64,000 bases of DNA, from contig NZ_JABUNR010000015.1 of the NCBI RefSeq assembly GCF_013343715.1, forward strand, positions 62,001 to 126,000, read 5' to 3'. Every line of letters begins with the position of its first letter. Position 1 is the stretch's first letter. The notes below the pieces were generated by a model that ran no database searches, was not told where the DNA came from, and saw only the letters and a list, made by a program, of their open reading frames with translations. Below are positions 55,686 to 63,508 of the stretch, piece by piece. Source of the stretch: Mesobacillus harenae (GTDB lineage Bacteria; Bacillota; Bacilli; Bacillales; Cytobacillaceae). The translations under genes and the position numbers were made by a program.

Positions 55686-57242
55686 ATGAGTATATTAACA
55701 GTTAAAGACCTAAACCACGGATTTGGCGATCGTACGATCTTTGATAATGTTTCCTTCCGTTTGTTAAAAGGTGAACATATCGCTTTAATTGGGGCTAACG
55801 GTGAAGGTAAATCGACGTTTATGAATATCATCACAGGGCAACTTCAGCCTGATGATGGAAAAGTCGAGTGGGCTAAGAATCAACGGGTTGGTTATCTTGA
55901 TCAACACACTGTTTTACAAAAAGGACTGACAATCCGTGACGTACTAAATACAGCTTTTCAATATCTCTTTGACGTTGAATCGAATATTAATACCATTTAT
56001 GGAAAGTTAGCTGACGTTACACCTGAAGAAATGGAAAAGCTGTTAGAGGAAGTTGGTACATTACAAGATATATTAACAAATAATGATTTTTATATTATTG
56101 ATTCTAAAGTAGAAGAAGTGGCACGGGGACTTGGTCTTGAGGATGTAGGATTAGAAAAAGATGTTCATGATTTAAGCGGTGGGCAAAGAACGAAGGTTTT
56201 ATTAGCCAAGCTTTTACTGGAGAAGCCAGATATTCTTCTTTTAGATGAGCCTACAAACTATTTAGACGAACAACACATTGAGTGGTTAAGACGTTACCTG
56301 CAAGAATACGAAAATGCCTTTTTATTGATTTCTCATGACATACCATTTCTTAATAGCGTAGTTAATGTCATCTACCATTTGGAAAATAAAGAATTAAATC
56401 GCTACATCGGTGATTACAACAATTTCCTTACTGTCTATGAGGCTAAAAAAATACAAGTAGAAGCTGCTTTTAAACGACAACAATCAGAGATTTCTAATTT
56501 AAAGGATTTTGTAGCCCGTAATAAGGCAAGGGCCTCTACTAGTAGCCTGGCCATGTCCAGACAGAAAAAACTCGATAAAATGGATGTTATTGAATTAGCA
56601 CAGGAACGACCAAAACCTGATTTTAACTTTAAAGAAGCAAGAACCTCTGGTAAATTAATTTTTGAGACGAAAGAATTTATCATTGGTTACGAAGAGCCAC
56701 TATCCAAACCGTTAAATCTTTATATCGAGCGTGGACAAAAAGTGGCCTTAGTTGGTGCCAATGGGATCGGTAAAACGACACTCCTTCGTAGCATGCTTGG
56801 AGAAATAAGATCTCTTTCTGGTACACTTGAACGTGGTGAACACCAGTATATTGGCTATTTTGAACAAGAAGTGAAAACGGATAATCAGAACACGTGCATC
56901 GAAGAAATATGGAATGAGTTTCCTCATTTAAGCCAAGGACAGGTACGCGCTGCTCTTGCAAGATGTGGTTTAACTAGAAAACACATTGAAAGTAAAATAT
57001 CGGTTTTAAGTGGTGGAGAGAAAGCGAAAGTCCGGTTATGCAAGCTCCTTAACCGAGAAAGCAATGTCCTTATTTTCGATGAGCCAACCAACCATTTGGA
57101 TAAAGACGCAAAAGCTGAGCTTAAACGAGCATTAAAGTCGTATAAGGGAAGCATGCTCCTTATCTCTCATGAACCTGAGTTTTACCAAGACGTAGTAACA
57201 GATATTTGGGACGTAGAATCATGGACAACTAAAGCTTTATAG
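55686..57242 (+). CDS. ABC-F family ATPase (YkpA/YbiT-like)
   Basis: 518 residues with two ABC domains and no membrane segments. Walker A motifs are GANGEGKST and GANGIGKTT; signatures are LSGGQRTKV and LSGGEKAKV, and Walker B regions are ILLLDEPTNYLD and VLIFDEPTNHLD. A charged linker (about residues 240-300) lies between the domains. ABC-F proteins bind the ribosomal E site and act in translation; this subgroup is housekeeping rather than a known antibiotic resistance type. The ATG has a weak AATGAGGTTG site upstream. A terminator follows. Confidence 0.93.
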   Translation: MSILTVKDLNHGFGDRTIFDNVSFRLLKGEHIALIGANGEGKSTFMNIITGQLQPDDGKVEWAKNQRVGYLDQHTVLQKGLTIRDVLNTAFQYLFDVESNINTIYGKLADVTPEEMEKLLEEVGTLQDILTNNDFYIIDSKVEEVARGLGLEDVGLEKDVHDLSGGQRTKVLLAKLLLEKPDILLLDEPTNYLDEQHIEWLRRYLQEYENAFLLISHDIPFLNSVVNVIYHLENKELNRYIGDYNNFLTVYEAKKIQVEAAFKRQQSEISNLKDFVARNKARASTSSLAMSRQKKLDKMDVIELAQERPKPDFNFKEARTSGKLIFETKEFIIGYEEPLSKPLNLYIERGQKVALVGANGIGKTTLLRSMLGEIRSLSGTLERGEHQYIGYFEQEVKTDNQNTCIEEIWNEFPHLSQGQVRAALARCGLTRKHIESKISVLSGGEKAKVRLCKLLNRESNVLIFDEPTNHLDKDAKAELKRALKSYKGSMLLISHEPEFYQDVVTDIWDVESWTTKAL

Positions 57243-57249
57243 TGACTTC

Positions 57250-57281
57250 TCCCCATGCATAAATGCAGGGGATTCTTTTTT
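57250..57281 (+). terminator. Intrinsic terminator after the ABC-F gene
   Basis: TCCCC and TGCAT pair with ATGCA and GGGGA around AA, followed by CTTTTTT. Confidence 0.75.
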
Positions 57282-57535
57282 AAACCTTCACCAAGCTAAT
57301 CGAGGAGTAATTGTTCCTTATTTTTACCCATATTAGGGTACGCCACATTAAAGGTTTTGCTAAAACGAACTCCTGCCAGCTCTTGAATACATTCTTGTCG
57401 TGGATCAGTCATAGTCTTTGAAGTATTTCTGCGATATATAAAAATTTGTAGCTACCAAATTGTTATAATACTAACCAAATGATTGTGTAAAACGGAAACC
57501 ACGAGTCCTTACTTTCATACTGGGTGGAAAATAAA
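57282..57535. other. Intergenic stretch, possible minor coding relic
   Basis: A 38-codon minus-strand frame at 57296-57412 (beginning MTDPRQECIQELAGVRF) reads like protein but has no ribosome site and no recognised family. Nothing else is seen. Confidence 0.3.
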
Positions 57536-57572
57536 AAGACCTGAGTCCAGTGGAACACCAAACTCAGGTCTT
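57536..57572 (-). terminator. Intrinsic terminator of the M14 carboxypeptidase gene
   Basis: Stem AAGACCTGAGT / ACTCAGGTCTT with a 15-nt loop; T-rich sequence follows on the minus strand. Confidence 0.8.
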
Positions 57573-57581
57573 TACTATTTT

Positions 57582-58616
57582 CTAATAACTATAATGCTGC
57601 TCAGGAAGGTTATCATATACAGCAGGATCAGCCGTTAAAATAGACCCGTTTGCAAGTGCTTTTGCGGTAGAATCCATCGCATCAAAGGCCTGCTTGATTA
57701 AATAACCGTTCGATTTTTGACCAAGAACATACGGCTCGTACGAATGATCTGCCATCCCGCGCATTTCAAACAGCATCACAGAGATTCCATACTGAAGAGC
57801 CATTGCATTGGAGGCAACGCTTATATTGGTGGATGGTTCATCATATTTCAATACAAATCCCCAGCCCTTAGAATTTACACTTTCTAACAGGACTGAAGCT
57901 AATTTTTTCGAGCCAAGCAAGACATCTGGGTCAACATCTGGGTGATAAGGAGCCAGTACCGAACCCGTTGTTAACTTCCCAAAGTAATCCTCCTGAGTCC
58001 CTTGGTGATGAAAATCAATCATATAATCAATATCGTATTTTTGGAGGACATTGTTGTGCAATGCTTGTGTTTCAGGTGCAACCTTGTTTACGTGATCACG
58101 GTTCAGGTCCGTTCTGTTTGCATTATAGCGAGTTAGATGGCGTCCGCTCGCCATATAGTTCTCAAGCGAGAAATTCACATCGCCCATTGCACCGTCAACG
58201 TTTAACATTGGGACAATCAGGATATTTACGTTCTTTAGCATATCCTGTGTTTGTTTCGAGTTTGAGCCAAGATGACGTATGTAATCGAGTGCTCCCTCAG
58301 TTGTTAAGGCTTCGTTCCCATGCTGCTGAGTAAGAAAAAGAATGGTTGGGTTTTCTGGGTTAGACATGTATTTGGCAAGATAAAGATCACGGCCCTTTAC
58401 CGATTGGCCAATCACCTCGAGCTCCATTTGCCGCTGTCTTTCAGCTTCCTTTTGTAGAAGACTAGCCATCCCATCATAGGTAGTCAGCATCGCAGTTTGC
58501 ACCGTTTCGTTTCCATTGACATCCGGACCATTGCCAGTAGCAAACGACGTTGTAAGCCCCAGGCCCGAGCTTGCAAGAACAGCAGACAAAGAAAGTGTGA
58601 GCAATTTTTTCTTCAT
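57582..58616 (-). CDS. Secreted M14-family zinc carboxypeptidase
   Basis: 344 residues with a signal peptide (cleavage near SFATG). Zinc ligands are in LTQQHGNEALT (HxxE) and MIDFHHQG; the catalytic Glu is probably in VMLFEMRGM, and the substrate region is RTDLNRDH. Members of this subgroup cleave C-terminal residues of peptides outside the cell or peptidoglycan-derived peptides. In contrast to the M14 gene at 21696-23580, the reading frame is intact. The start follows a GGGGGAG ribosome site. Confidence 0.88.
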   Translation of the reverse strand: MKKKLLTLSLSAVLASSGLGLTTSFATGNGPDVNGNETVQTAMLTTYDGMASLLQKEAERQRQMELEVIGQSVKGRDLYLAKYMSNPENPTILFLTQQHGNEALTTEGALDYIRHLGSNSKQTQDMLKNVNILIVPMLNVDGAMGDVNFSLENYMASGRHLTRYNANRTDLNRDHVNKVAPETQALHNNVLQKYDIDYMIDFHHQGTQEDYFGKLTTGSVLAPYHPDVDPDVLLGSKKLASVLLESVNSKGWGFVLKYDEPSTNISVASNAMALQYGISVMLFEMRGMADHSYEPYVLGQKSNGYLIKQAFDAMDSTAKALANGSILTADPAVYDNLPEQHYSY

Positions 58617-59099
58617 TAAAACTCCCCCTTATTAATTGGAAATAACCAGGCAGTTCCATTATAAGGGGGAGTTGTCTATCACTCAATATATTGTGAAGAT
58701 TCAATCAATAAATGAGCTAGATTTACTAGATAAGTGGGCCTATAGTCTTTATACCATTCTAGATTAGAACACTCCTCTTAATAGAAAACCTCTTCGGTCA
58801 ATTTCGGGGTGTCACTGTGATGCCCCTCAAGACACAATTCCCACCCTCTGCAGCAAACTAAACAAATGATTTGGATATTTCAAAAATGAAATCAAGGAAC
58901 CTTGTTTTGGTATTTTCTAAGTATTTGTTTTTTAAAAAAACTGCTTACTTCTGCCGATTCTAATAAATCTTTCAATAATGAAATTGAAATTTTGTTATTG
59001 AAAGATTTTTAGTATATTTATTGCTATAATTTAGACAAAACAAAACTTTCTGAATTGTAAACCCTCCATATCCTTTGCTTATATTATTTTTTATTAAGT
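58617..59099. promoter_or_regulatory. Upstream region of the pxp operon with a perfect 14-bp inverted repeat
   Basis: AAATCTTTCAATAA (58965-58978) and TTATTGAAAGATTT (58995-59008) form a perfect dyad with a 16-nt spacer, about 120-160 bp upstream of the predicted transcription start. This is the usual place for an enhancer site of a sigma-54 activator. The region also holds a family D repeat at 58803. No gene is visible. Confidence 0.5.
58803..58822. repeat. Dispersed short repeat, family D, copy 3 (reverse)
   Basis: TTCGGGGTGTCACTGTGATG, the reverse complement of the family D sequence at 46365. Confidence 0.55.
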
Positions 59100-59115
59100 T
59101 GGCATGGTAATTGCA
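59100..59115 (+). promoter_or_regulatory. Sigma-54 (SigL) promoter of the pxp operon
   Basis: TGGCATGGTAATTGCA fits the -24/-12 consensus TGGCACGN4TTGCW with a single mismatch and exact GG-to-GC spacing. It lies 37 bases before the pxpB-like start. A sigma-54 activator-like gene closes the cluster at 63509. Confidence 0.85.
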
Positions 59116-59151
59116 TAAATGAAAAATGAATAATATTTGTGAGGTGAGAGG

Positions 59152-60048
59152 ATGGAAGAAAAAGCTGTATCATCTGTTCGGTATGAACATGGTGGAGATG
59201 AATTTGTATTTGTTGAATTGTCTGAAGCGATGACACTGGAAGCGATGTTTAAAGGAATGGCGATCACGAATAAGTTGAAGGAGAAGAATTTGCCTGGCAT
59301 TATCGATGTTTGTCCGGGAAATGCTTCCTATATGATTCGTGTTGATCCCGAAGTATTGCATCCAAATGATTTGATTGTGGTTTTAAAAGAATTAGAGCAT
59401 TCGGTTACGGATTATAAAAGTTTACCCATTGCCTCAAGATTAGTAGATGTTCCGGTTTTGTTTGAAGATCCATGGACACACGAAGCGTTGATGAGATTCA
59501 GAAACAATCATCAGGATCCGGAAGCAACAGACCTTGAATATTCAGCTAAAGTTAACGGATACCAAACAGGAGAAGAATTGATTAAAGCGATTACAACCTA
59601 TCCATTTTTGGTCTCCATGATAGGATTCGTTCCTGGTTTGCCGTTTTCGTTCCAGCTTACTTCTCAGGAGAAGCAGATTGAGGTCCCTAAATATGTAAGG
59701 CCTCGAACCTTTACACCGGAGAGAGCTTTCGGGTTTGGCGGAGCTTTTGCTGTTATTTATCCGGTTGATGGGGCTGGAGGATATCAGTTATACGGCCGTG
59801 CTCCCGCTCCGATTTTAGATGTAGAACAGGAGCTGGCTGATTTTAAAGATTCTATGGTGTTTCCTCGTCAGGGAGATATATTGCGATATCGGAATGTGAC
59901 CAGAGAAGAGTATGATGCAGTAAGGGAAGAGGTTAAGAACGGAACCTTCCAATATAGGATGAAAGAAATGTCCTTTACACCAGGAGAAGTAATGGCAGAC
60001 CCGCTTGCTTTTGCAGATAAAGTAATGGGGAGGTTATACAATGATTAA
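59152..60048 (+). CDS. pxpB: 5-oxoprolinase subunit B-like (KipI/PxpB) carboxyltransferase-domain protein
   Basis: 298 residues of the allophanate hydrolase subunit 1/KipI family. The family core is seen in FLVSMIGFVPGLPFSFQL, then PRTFTPERAFGFGGAFAVIYP and GGYQLYGRAPAPILD. It is longer than typical PxpB/KipI (~240), mainly through extra residues before and after the core, so substrate may differ from 5-oxoproline. GAGGTGAGAGG precedes the ATG. It overlaps pxpC by 8 bp and acts as a complex with it. Confidence 0.85.
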   Translation: MEEKAVSSVRYEHGGDEFVFVELSEAMTLEAMFKGMAITNKLKEKNLPGIIDVCPGNASYMIRVDPEVLHPNDLIVVLKELEHSVTDYKSLPIASRLVDVPVLFEDPWTHEALMRFRNNHQDPEATDLEYSAKVNGYQTGEELIKAITTYPFLVSMIGFVPGLPFSFQLTSQEKQIEVPKYVRPRTFTPERAFGFGGAFAVIYPVDGAGGYQLYGRAPAPILDVEQELADFKDSMVFPRQGDILRYRNVTREEYDAVREEVKNGTFQYRMKEMSFTPGEVMADPLAFADKVMGRLYND

Positions 60049-61012
60049 AGTGAGAAAGCCAGGACTCCAAACGACTGTTCAGGATAATGGTAGAAACGGA
60101 TATTATGAGCTCGGAATGCCCCCGTCCGGAGCGATGGATAAGTATTCTTTTCACTCTGCAAATCTACTAGTGGGAAATGATGAAAATGCGGCAGTATTAG
60201 AAGCTACATATATAGGGCCGGAGTTAGAGTTTCAAGAAGATTTATTGATTGCGATTACTGGTGGGGAACTTCAGCCTAAAATAAATGGGAATCCCGTTGA
60301 TTTGTGGCAGGCTGTTTCAGTGAAAGAAGGAGACATCCTAACCTTTGATTTTATAAAGCAAGGAGCAAGAATCTATATTGCCTTCTCTGGTGGGATAGAA
60401 GTCCCGGAGAAAATGGGTTCAAAATCCACTTACACACTTTGTGGAATCGGAGGACTCGAAGGACGTGCCCTCAAAGAAGGAGACGTACTTCACACAGGAG
60501 AAATGAAAATCTCTGATGTGAAAATTGGCGCGTCCATACCCGAAGAGCTCCGCCCCACGTTCAGTAAACATAACGAGATCCGTGTGGTTATGGGTCTATG
60601 CAGCTATCGTTTAACAGAAGAAAGTAAGGAGCGCTTTTTAAGTATAGACTGGACTGTTACACCTGATGCCAACCGCGTGGGTTACAGGTTCAAGGGTGAA
60701 GCGCTTGATTTTATTCCAAGGGAACAGCCATTCGGAGCAGGGGGTAATCCTTCTAACGTAACAGATTTAGGCTATCCGATAGGATCCATTCAAGTGCCGG
60801 CTGGCATAGAACCGATCGCTCTATTGCATGATGCTGTTACAGGTGGCGGTTATGCAACAGTTGCCACTATTATAAGCAGTGATTTAAATAAGATGGGACA
60901 AATTAAGTCGAATGAAAAGGTGCGATTCGTTTCTGTCACATTAGACGAAGCGATCCAGGCGCGCAAGGAAGTCGGAGAAAAAATTGAGAAGATAAAGGAA
61001 ATTTTAAAGTGA
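60041..61012 (+). CDS. pxpC: 5-oxoprolinase subunit C-like (KipA/PxpC)
   Basis: 323 residues of the biotin-dependent carboxyltransferase/allophanate hydrolase subunit 2 family: VRKPGLQTTVQDNGRNGYYELG at the N-terminus (split here as VRKPGLQTTVQ and DNGRNGYYELG), then FSGGIEVPEKMGSKSTY, GLCSYRL and AVTGGGYATVATI. Standard length. With PxpB and PxpA it would hydrolyse 5-oxoproline to glutamate using ATP, or serve as carboxyltransferase with the biotin proteins below. Confidence 0.9.
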   Translation: MIKVRKPGLQTTVQDNGRNGYYELGMPPSGAMDKYSFHSANLLVGNDENAAVLEATYIGPELEFQEDLLIAITGGELQPKINGNPVDLWQAVSVKEGDILTFDFIKQGARIYIAFSGGIEVPEKMGSKSTYTLCGIGGLEGRALKEGDVLHTGEMKISDVKIGASIPEELRPTFSKHNEIRVVMGLCSYRLTEESKERFLSIDWTVTPDANRVGYRFKGEALDFIPREQPFGAGGNPSNVTDLGYPIGSIQVPAGIEPIALLHDAVTGGGYATVATIISSDLNKMGQIKSNEKVRFVSVTLDEAIQARKEVGEKIEKIKEILK

Positions 61013-61029
61013 AATCGGGGGTATTTCAA

Positions 61030-61278
61030 ATGAGTATTAAAAAAGAAATTTCATCACCAGTACCAGGTGTTTTTTATCGTCGGCCAAGTCCGGAAGAAGA
61101 TTTATATTGTAATGAGGGAGATACTGTAAAGGCTGGAGATACGATCGGGCTTGTAGAAGTAATGAAGAACTTTTATGAAATTAAGGCTGAGGATGACGGT
61201 GTGGTCGAAACGTTTAATGTTAAAACGGATGAATTAGTTGATGCTGGACAGGCTGTTGCGATACTTACGTTAAAATAA
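61030..61278 (+). CDS. Biotin carboxyl carrier protein (BCCP-like)
   Basis: 82-residue biotinyl domain without the usual N-terminal Pro/Ala-rich region of AccB. The biotin Lys is in VEVMKNFYEI, where the common MKM is MKN. Flanking family features are SPVPGVFYRRPSPEE and GDTVKAGDTIG. The ATG at 61030 follows GGGGGTA; a longer frame begins at 61009. It should be biotinylated and work with the carboxylase encoded next. Confidence 0.88.
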   Translation: MSIKKEISSPVPGVFYRRPSPEEDLYCNEGDTVKAGDTIGLVEVMKNFYEIKAEDDGVVETFNVKTDELVDAGQAVAILTLK

Positions 61279-61298
61279 TCTGAAGGGAGCATTTATGA

Positions 61299-62648
61299 AT
61301 GGCATACTTTAAGCGAGTACTGATCGCAAACCGTGGGGAAATAGCTCGCAGAATTATCAAGACTTGCAAAAAACTCGGTATTGAAACCGTTGCCGTCTAT
61401 TCAGATGCGGATAAGGAAGCCCCTTTTGTTAAAGAAGCGGACCAGGCGGTTAACATTGGTCCTCCTCAGGCAAAGGACAGTTATTTAAGAGTGGATAAAA
61501 TTATCCAGGCGGCAAAGGAAACGGAATCAGATGCGATTCATCCGGGATATGGGTTTTTATCGGAAAATCCTGCTTTTGCAAAAAAGTGCCGTGATGAACA
61601 AATCACCTTTATCGGCCCTTCTTCTGAAGTAATTGAATTGATGGGGGATAAAATACAGGCCCGTAAGAAGATGGAGGAAGCTGGAGTGCCGATTGTACCC
61701 GGTTGGAATGGAAAACTAGAATCGGTCGAACATGCTGTATCTGTTGCGACTGAATTAGGTTATCCGCTCATGTTGAAAGCGAGCGCCGGCGGTGGCGGTA
61801 TTGGAATGGAGCTTGTCAACGATGAAGCTGGGTTGAGGAAAGTATTTCCTTCCGTCGCGAAAAAAGCGGAATCTTTTTTCGGTAACAGTACTCTTTTCCT
61901 GGAAAAATGGATTGAAGACCCGCGTCATATTGAAGTTCAAGTCGTTTGTGACCATCATGGAAATGCTGTTCATTTATACGAGAGAGAATGTTCCATTCAG
62001 AGAAGGAATCAAAAAATCGTTGAGGAAGCACCATCACCTTCTTTAACAGAAGACCTTCGCCAGAAGCTTTGTGAAACGGCTATCCAGGGGGCGAGGAACA
62101 TTCAATATAAAAACGTAGGAACAATGGAGTTCATCTTTGATGGCGACCAGAACTTCTATTTTCTAGAAATGAATACACGGCTTCAGGTAGAGCATCCTGT
62201 CACAGAAGAAATCACCGGGCTTGATTTAGTAGAGCTTCAGTTGAAGATTGCAGCGAATGAAGTGTTGGATTTAACACAGGAAGATATCAAGATAAAAGGA
62301 CATGCCATTGAAAAACGCCTATACGCAGAAGATCCTGTTACATTTTTCCCTTCTCCAGGAAAATTAGAAAAATTATACTTCCCAAGCGAAAATGTTAGAT
62401 TGGATTTTGCTGTAGAGGAAGGTAATTTGGTAACGCCCTTTTATGATCCGATGATCGGAAAAATAATAACCTTCGGCAACGATCGGAAAGAAGCGATCGC
62501 TAAGATGAATGATGTCCTTTTAAAATCAGAAGTACAGGGGATTAAAACGAATCTGCCTCTACTAAAAGAGATTGTTCATAATGAACAGTTCAAAGCTGGA
62601 AAGTATACTACTAAATTTATTGAAAACCATCTTCAGGTTAAAAATTAA
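61299..62648 (+). CDS. Biotin carboxylase (AccC-like)
   Basis: 449-residue ATP-grasp enzyme of normal length. Features include VLIANRGEIARRIIKTC, KASAGGGGIGMELV (ATP lid), ECSIQRRNQKIVEEAPSP, FLEMNTRLQVEHPVTE (catalytic Arg and Glu) and KRLYAEDP. It carboxylates biotin on the small carrier protein. As a second, operon-specific copy it probably serves the Pxp-type carboxyltransferase rather than fatty-acid synthesis. AAGGGAG lies 9 nt before the ATG. Confidence 0.93.
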   Translation: MAYFKRVLIANRGEIARRIIKTCKKLGIETVAVYSDADKEAPFVKEADQAVNIGPPQAKDSYLRVDKIIQAAKETESDAIHPGYGFLSENPAFAKKCRDEQITFIGPSSEVIELMGDKIQARKKMEEAGVPIVPGWNGKLESVEHAVSVATELGYPLMLKASAGGGGIGMELVNDEAGLRKVFPSVAKKAESFFGNSTLFLEKWIEDPRHIEVQVVCDHHGNAVHLYERECSIQRRNQKIVEEAPSPSLTEDLRQKLCETAIQGARNIQYKNVGTMEFIFDGDQNFYFLEMNTRLQVEHPVTEEITGLDLVELQLKIAANEVLDLTQEDIKIKGHAIEKRLYAEDPVTFFPSPGKLEKLYFPSENVRLDFAVEEGNLVTPFYDPMIGKIITFGNDRKEAIAKMNDVLLKSEVQGIKTNLPLLKEIVHNEQFKAGKYTTKFIENHLQVKN

Positions 62649-62667
62649 TAGAATAGGAGGGAGATGC

Positions 62668-63432
62668 GTGTTAGTAGATTTGAATTGTGATATGGGCGAA
62701 AGCTTCGCCCTTTATAAAATGGGAAACGATGAAGAAATGATGCAATATATCACTTCGGCCAACCTAGCTTGTGGATACCATGCCGGGGATCCTGCCATTA
62801 TGAATAAGACAGTTGAACTTGCTAAAAAATATAAAGTAGGCATCGGAGCGCATCCAGGATTTCCTGATTTGATCGGATTTGGGCGAAGGTATATGAGTGC
62901 AACGCCAGAGGAAATTCGAGATTTCGTAATCTATCAAACAGGGGCACTAAGAGAATTTACCGCCTATCATCAAGTTAGCCTTCAACACTGTAAGCCCCAT
63001 GGAGCTATGTATATGATGGCGATGGAAGATGAAAAAATAGCAAGGGCTATTTTAGAAGGCCTCTCTAAAATAAATCCTAATATTATCGTGTTTGCCATGA
63101 ACAACTCTGCTGTAGAAGCAGTTGGGGAACAAATGGGAATCCGGGTGGCAAAAGAAGTATATTCTGACCGGGAACATACAATGTCAGGTTCTATTGTTTT
63201 AACACGGAAGGGATCTGAGATCACTGATTATGACCATCTTGCAAATCGGGTTGTTAGAATGGTAAAGGAAGGAAAAGTTATTACCGACAAGGGTGAGGAT
63301 GCAAGTGTTAAAGCACAAACAGTTTGCATCCACGGAGATACACCGGGTGCACCGATGTTGGCCAGGAAGATTACTGAAGCCTTAAGGGAAAATGATATTC
63401 AAGTAATGCAAATCTCCGATATTATTACGTAG
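62668..63432 (+). CDS. pxpA: 5-oxoprolinase subunit A (LamB/YcsF family)
   Basis: 254 residues beginning VDLNCDMGESFALYKMGND, with SANLACGYHAGDPAIM, GAHPGFPDLIGFGRR, CKPHGAMYMMA and VCIHGDTPGAP, all standard for PxpA/YcsF. The GTG at 62668 is chosen because AGGAGGGAG lies 4 nt upstream; a longer frame runs back into the biotin carboxylase gene. Last structural gene of the operon. Confidence 0.93.
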   Translation: MLVDLNCDMGESFALYKMGNDEEMMQYITSANLACGYHAGDPAIMNKTVELAKKYKVGIGAHPGFPDLIGFGRRYMSATPEEIRDFVIYQTGALREFTAYHQVSLQHCKPHGAMYMMAMEDEKIARAILEGLSKINPNIIVFAMNNSAVEAVGEQMGIRVAKEVYSDREHTMSGSIVLTRKGSEITDYDHLANRVVRMVKEGKVITDKGEDASVKAQTVCIHGDTPGAPMLARKITEALRENDIQVMQISDIIT

Positions 63433-63440
63433 GTTCATTG

Positions 63441-63505
63441 CTCCCCCCTTTTAGGTGTATAAAAATAAATACCATAGATATTTGGTATGCTAAATAAGGG
63501 GGGAG
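63441..63505 (+). promoter_or_regulatory. Hairpin burying the ribosome site of the activator gene
   Basis: CTCCCCCCTT (63441-63450) pairs perfectly with AAGGGGGGAG (63496-63505), the latter being the ribosome site 3 nt before the ATG at 63509. Inside, TTAG/CTAA and ATACCA/TGGTAT extend the fold. No T-run follows, so it is not an ordinary terminator. Confidence 0.65.
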
Positions 63506-63508
63506 AAC

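Noticed and set aside
57296..57412. 38-codon minus-strand frame after the ABC-F gene
   Set aside because: No ribosome site and no recognised family; kept only as a note in the intergenic entry.
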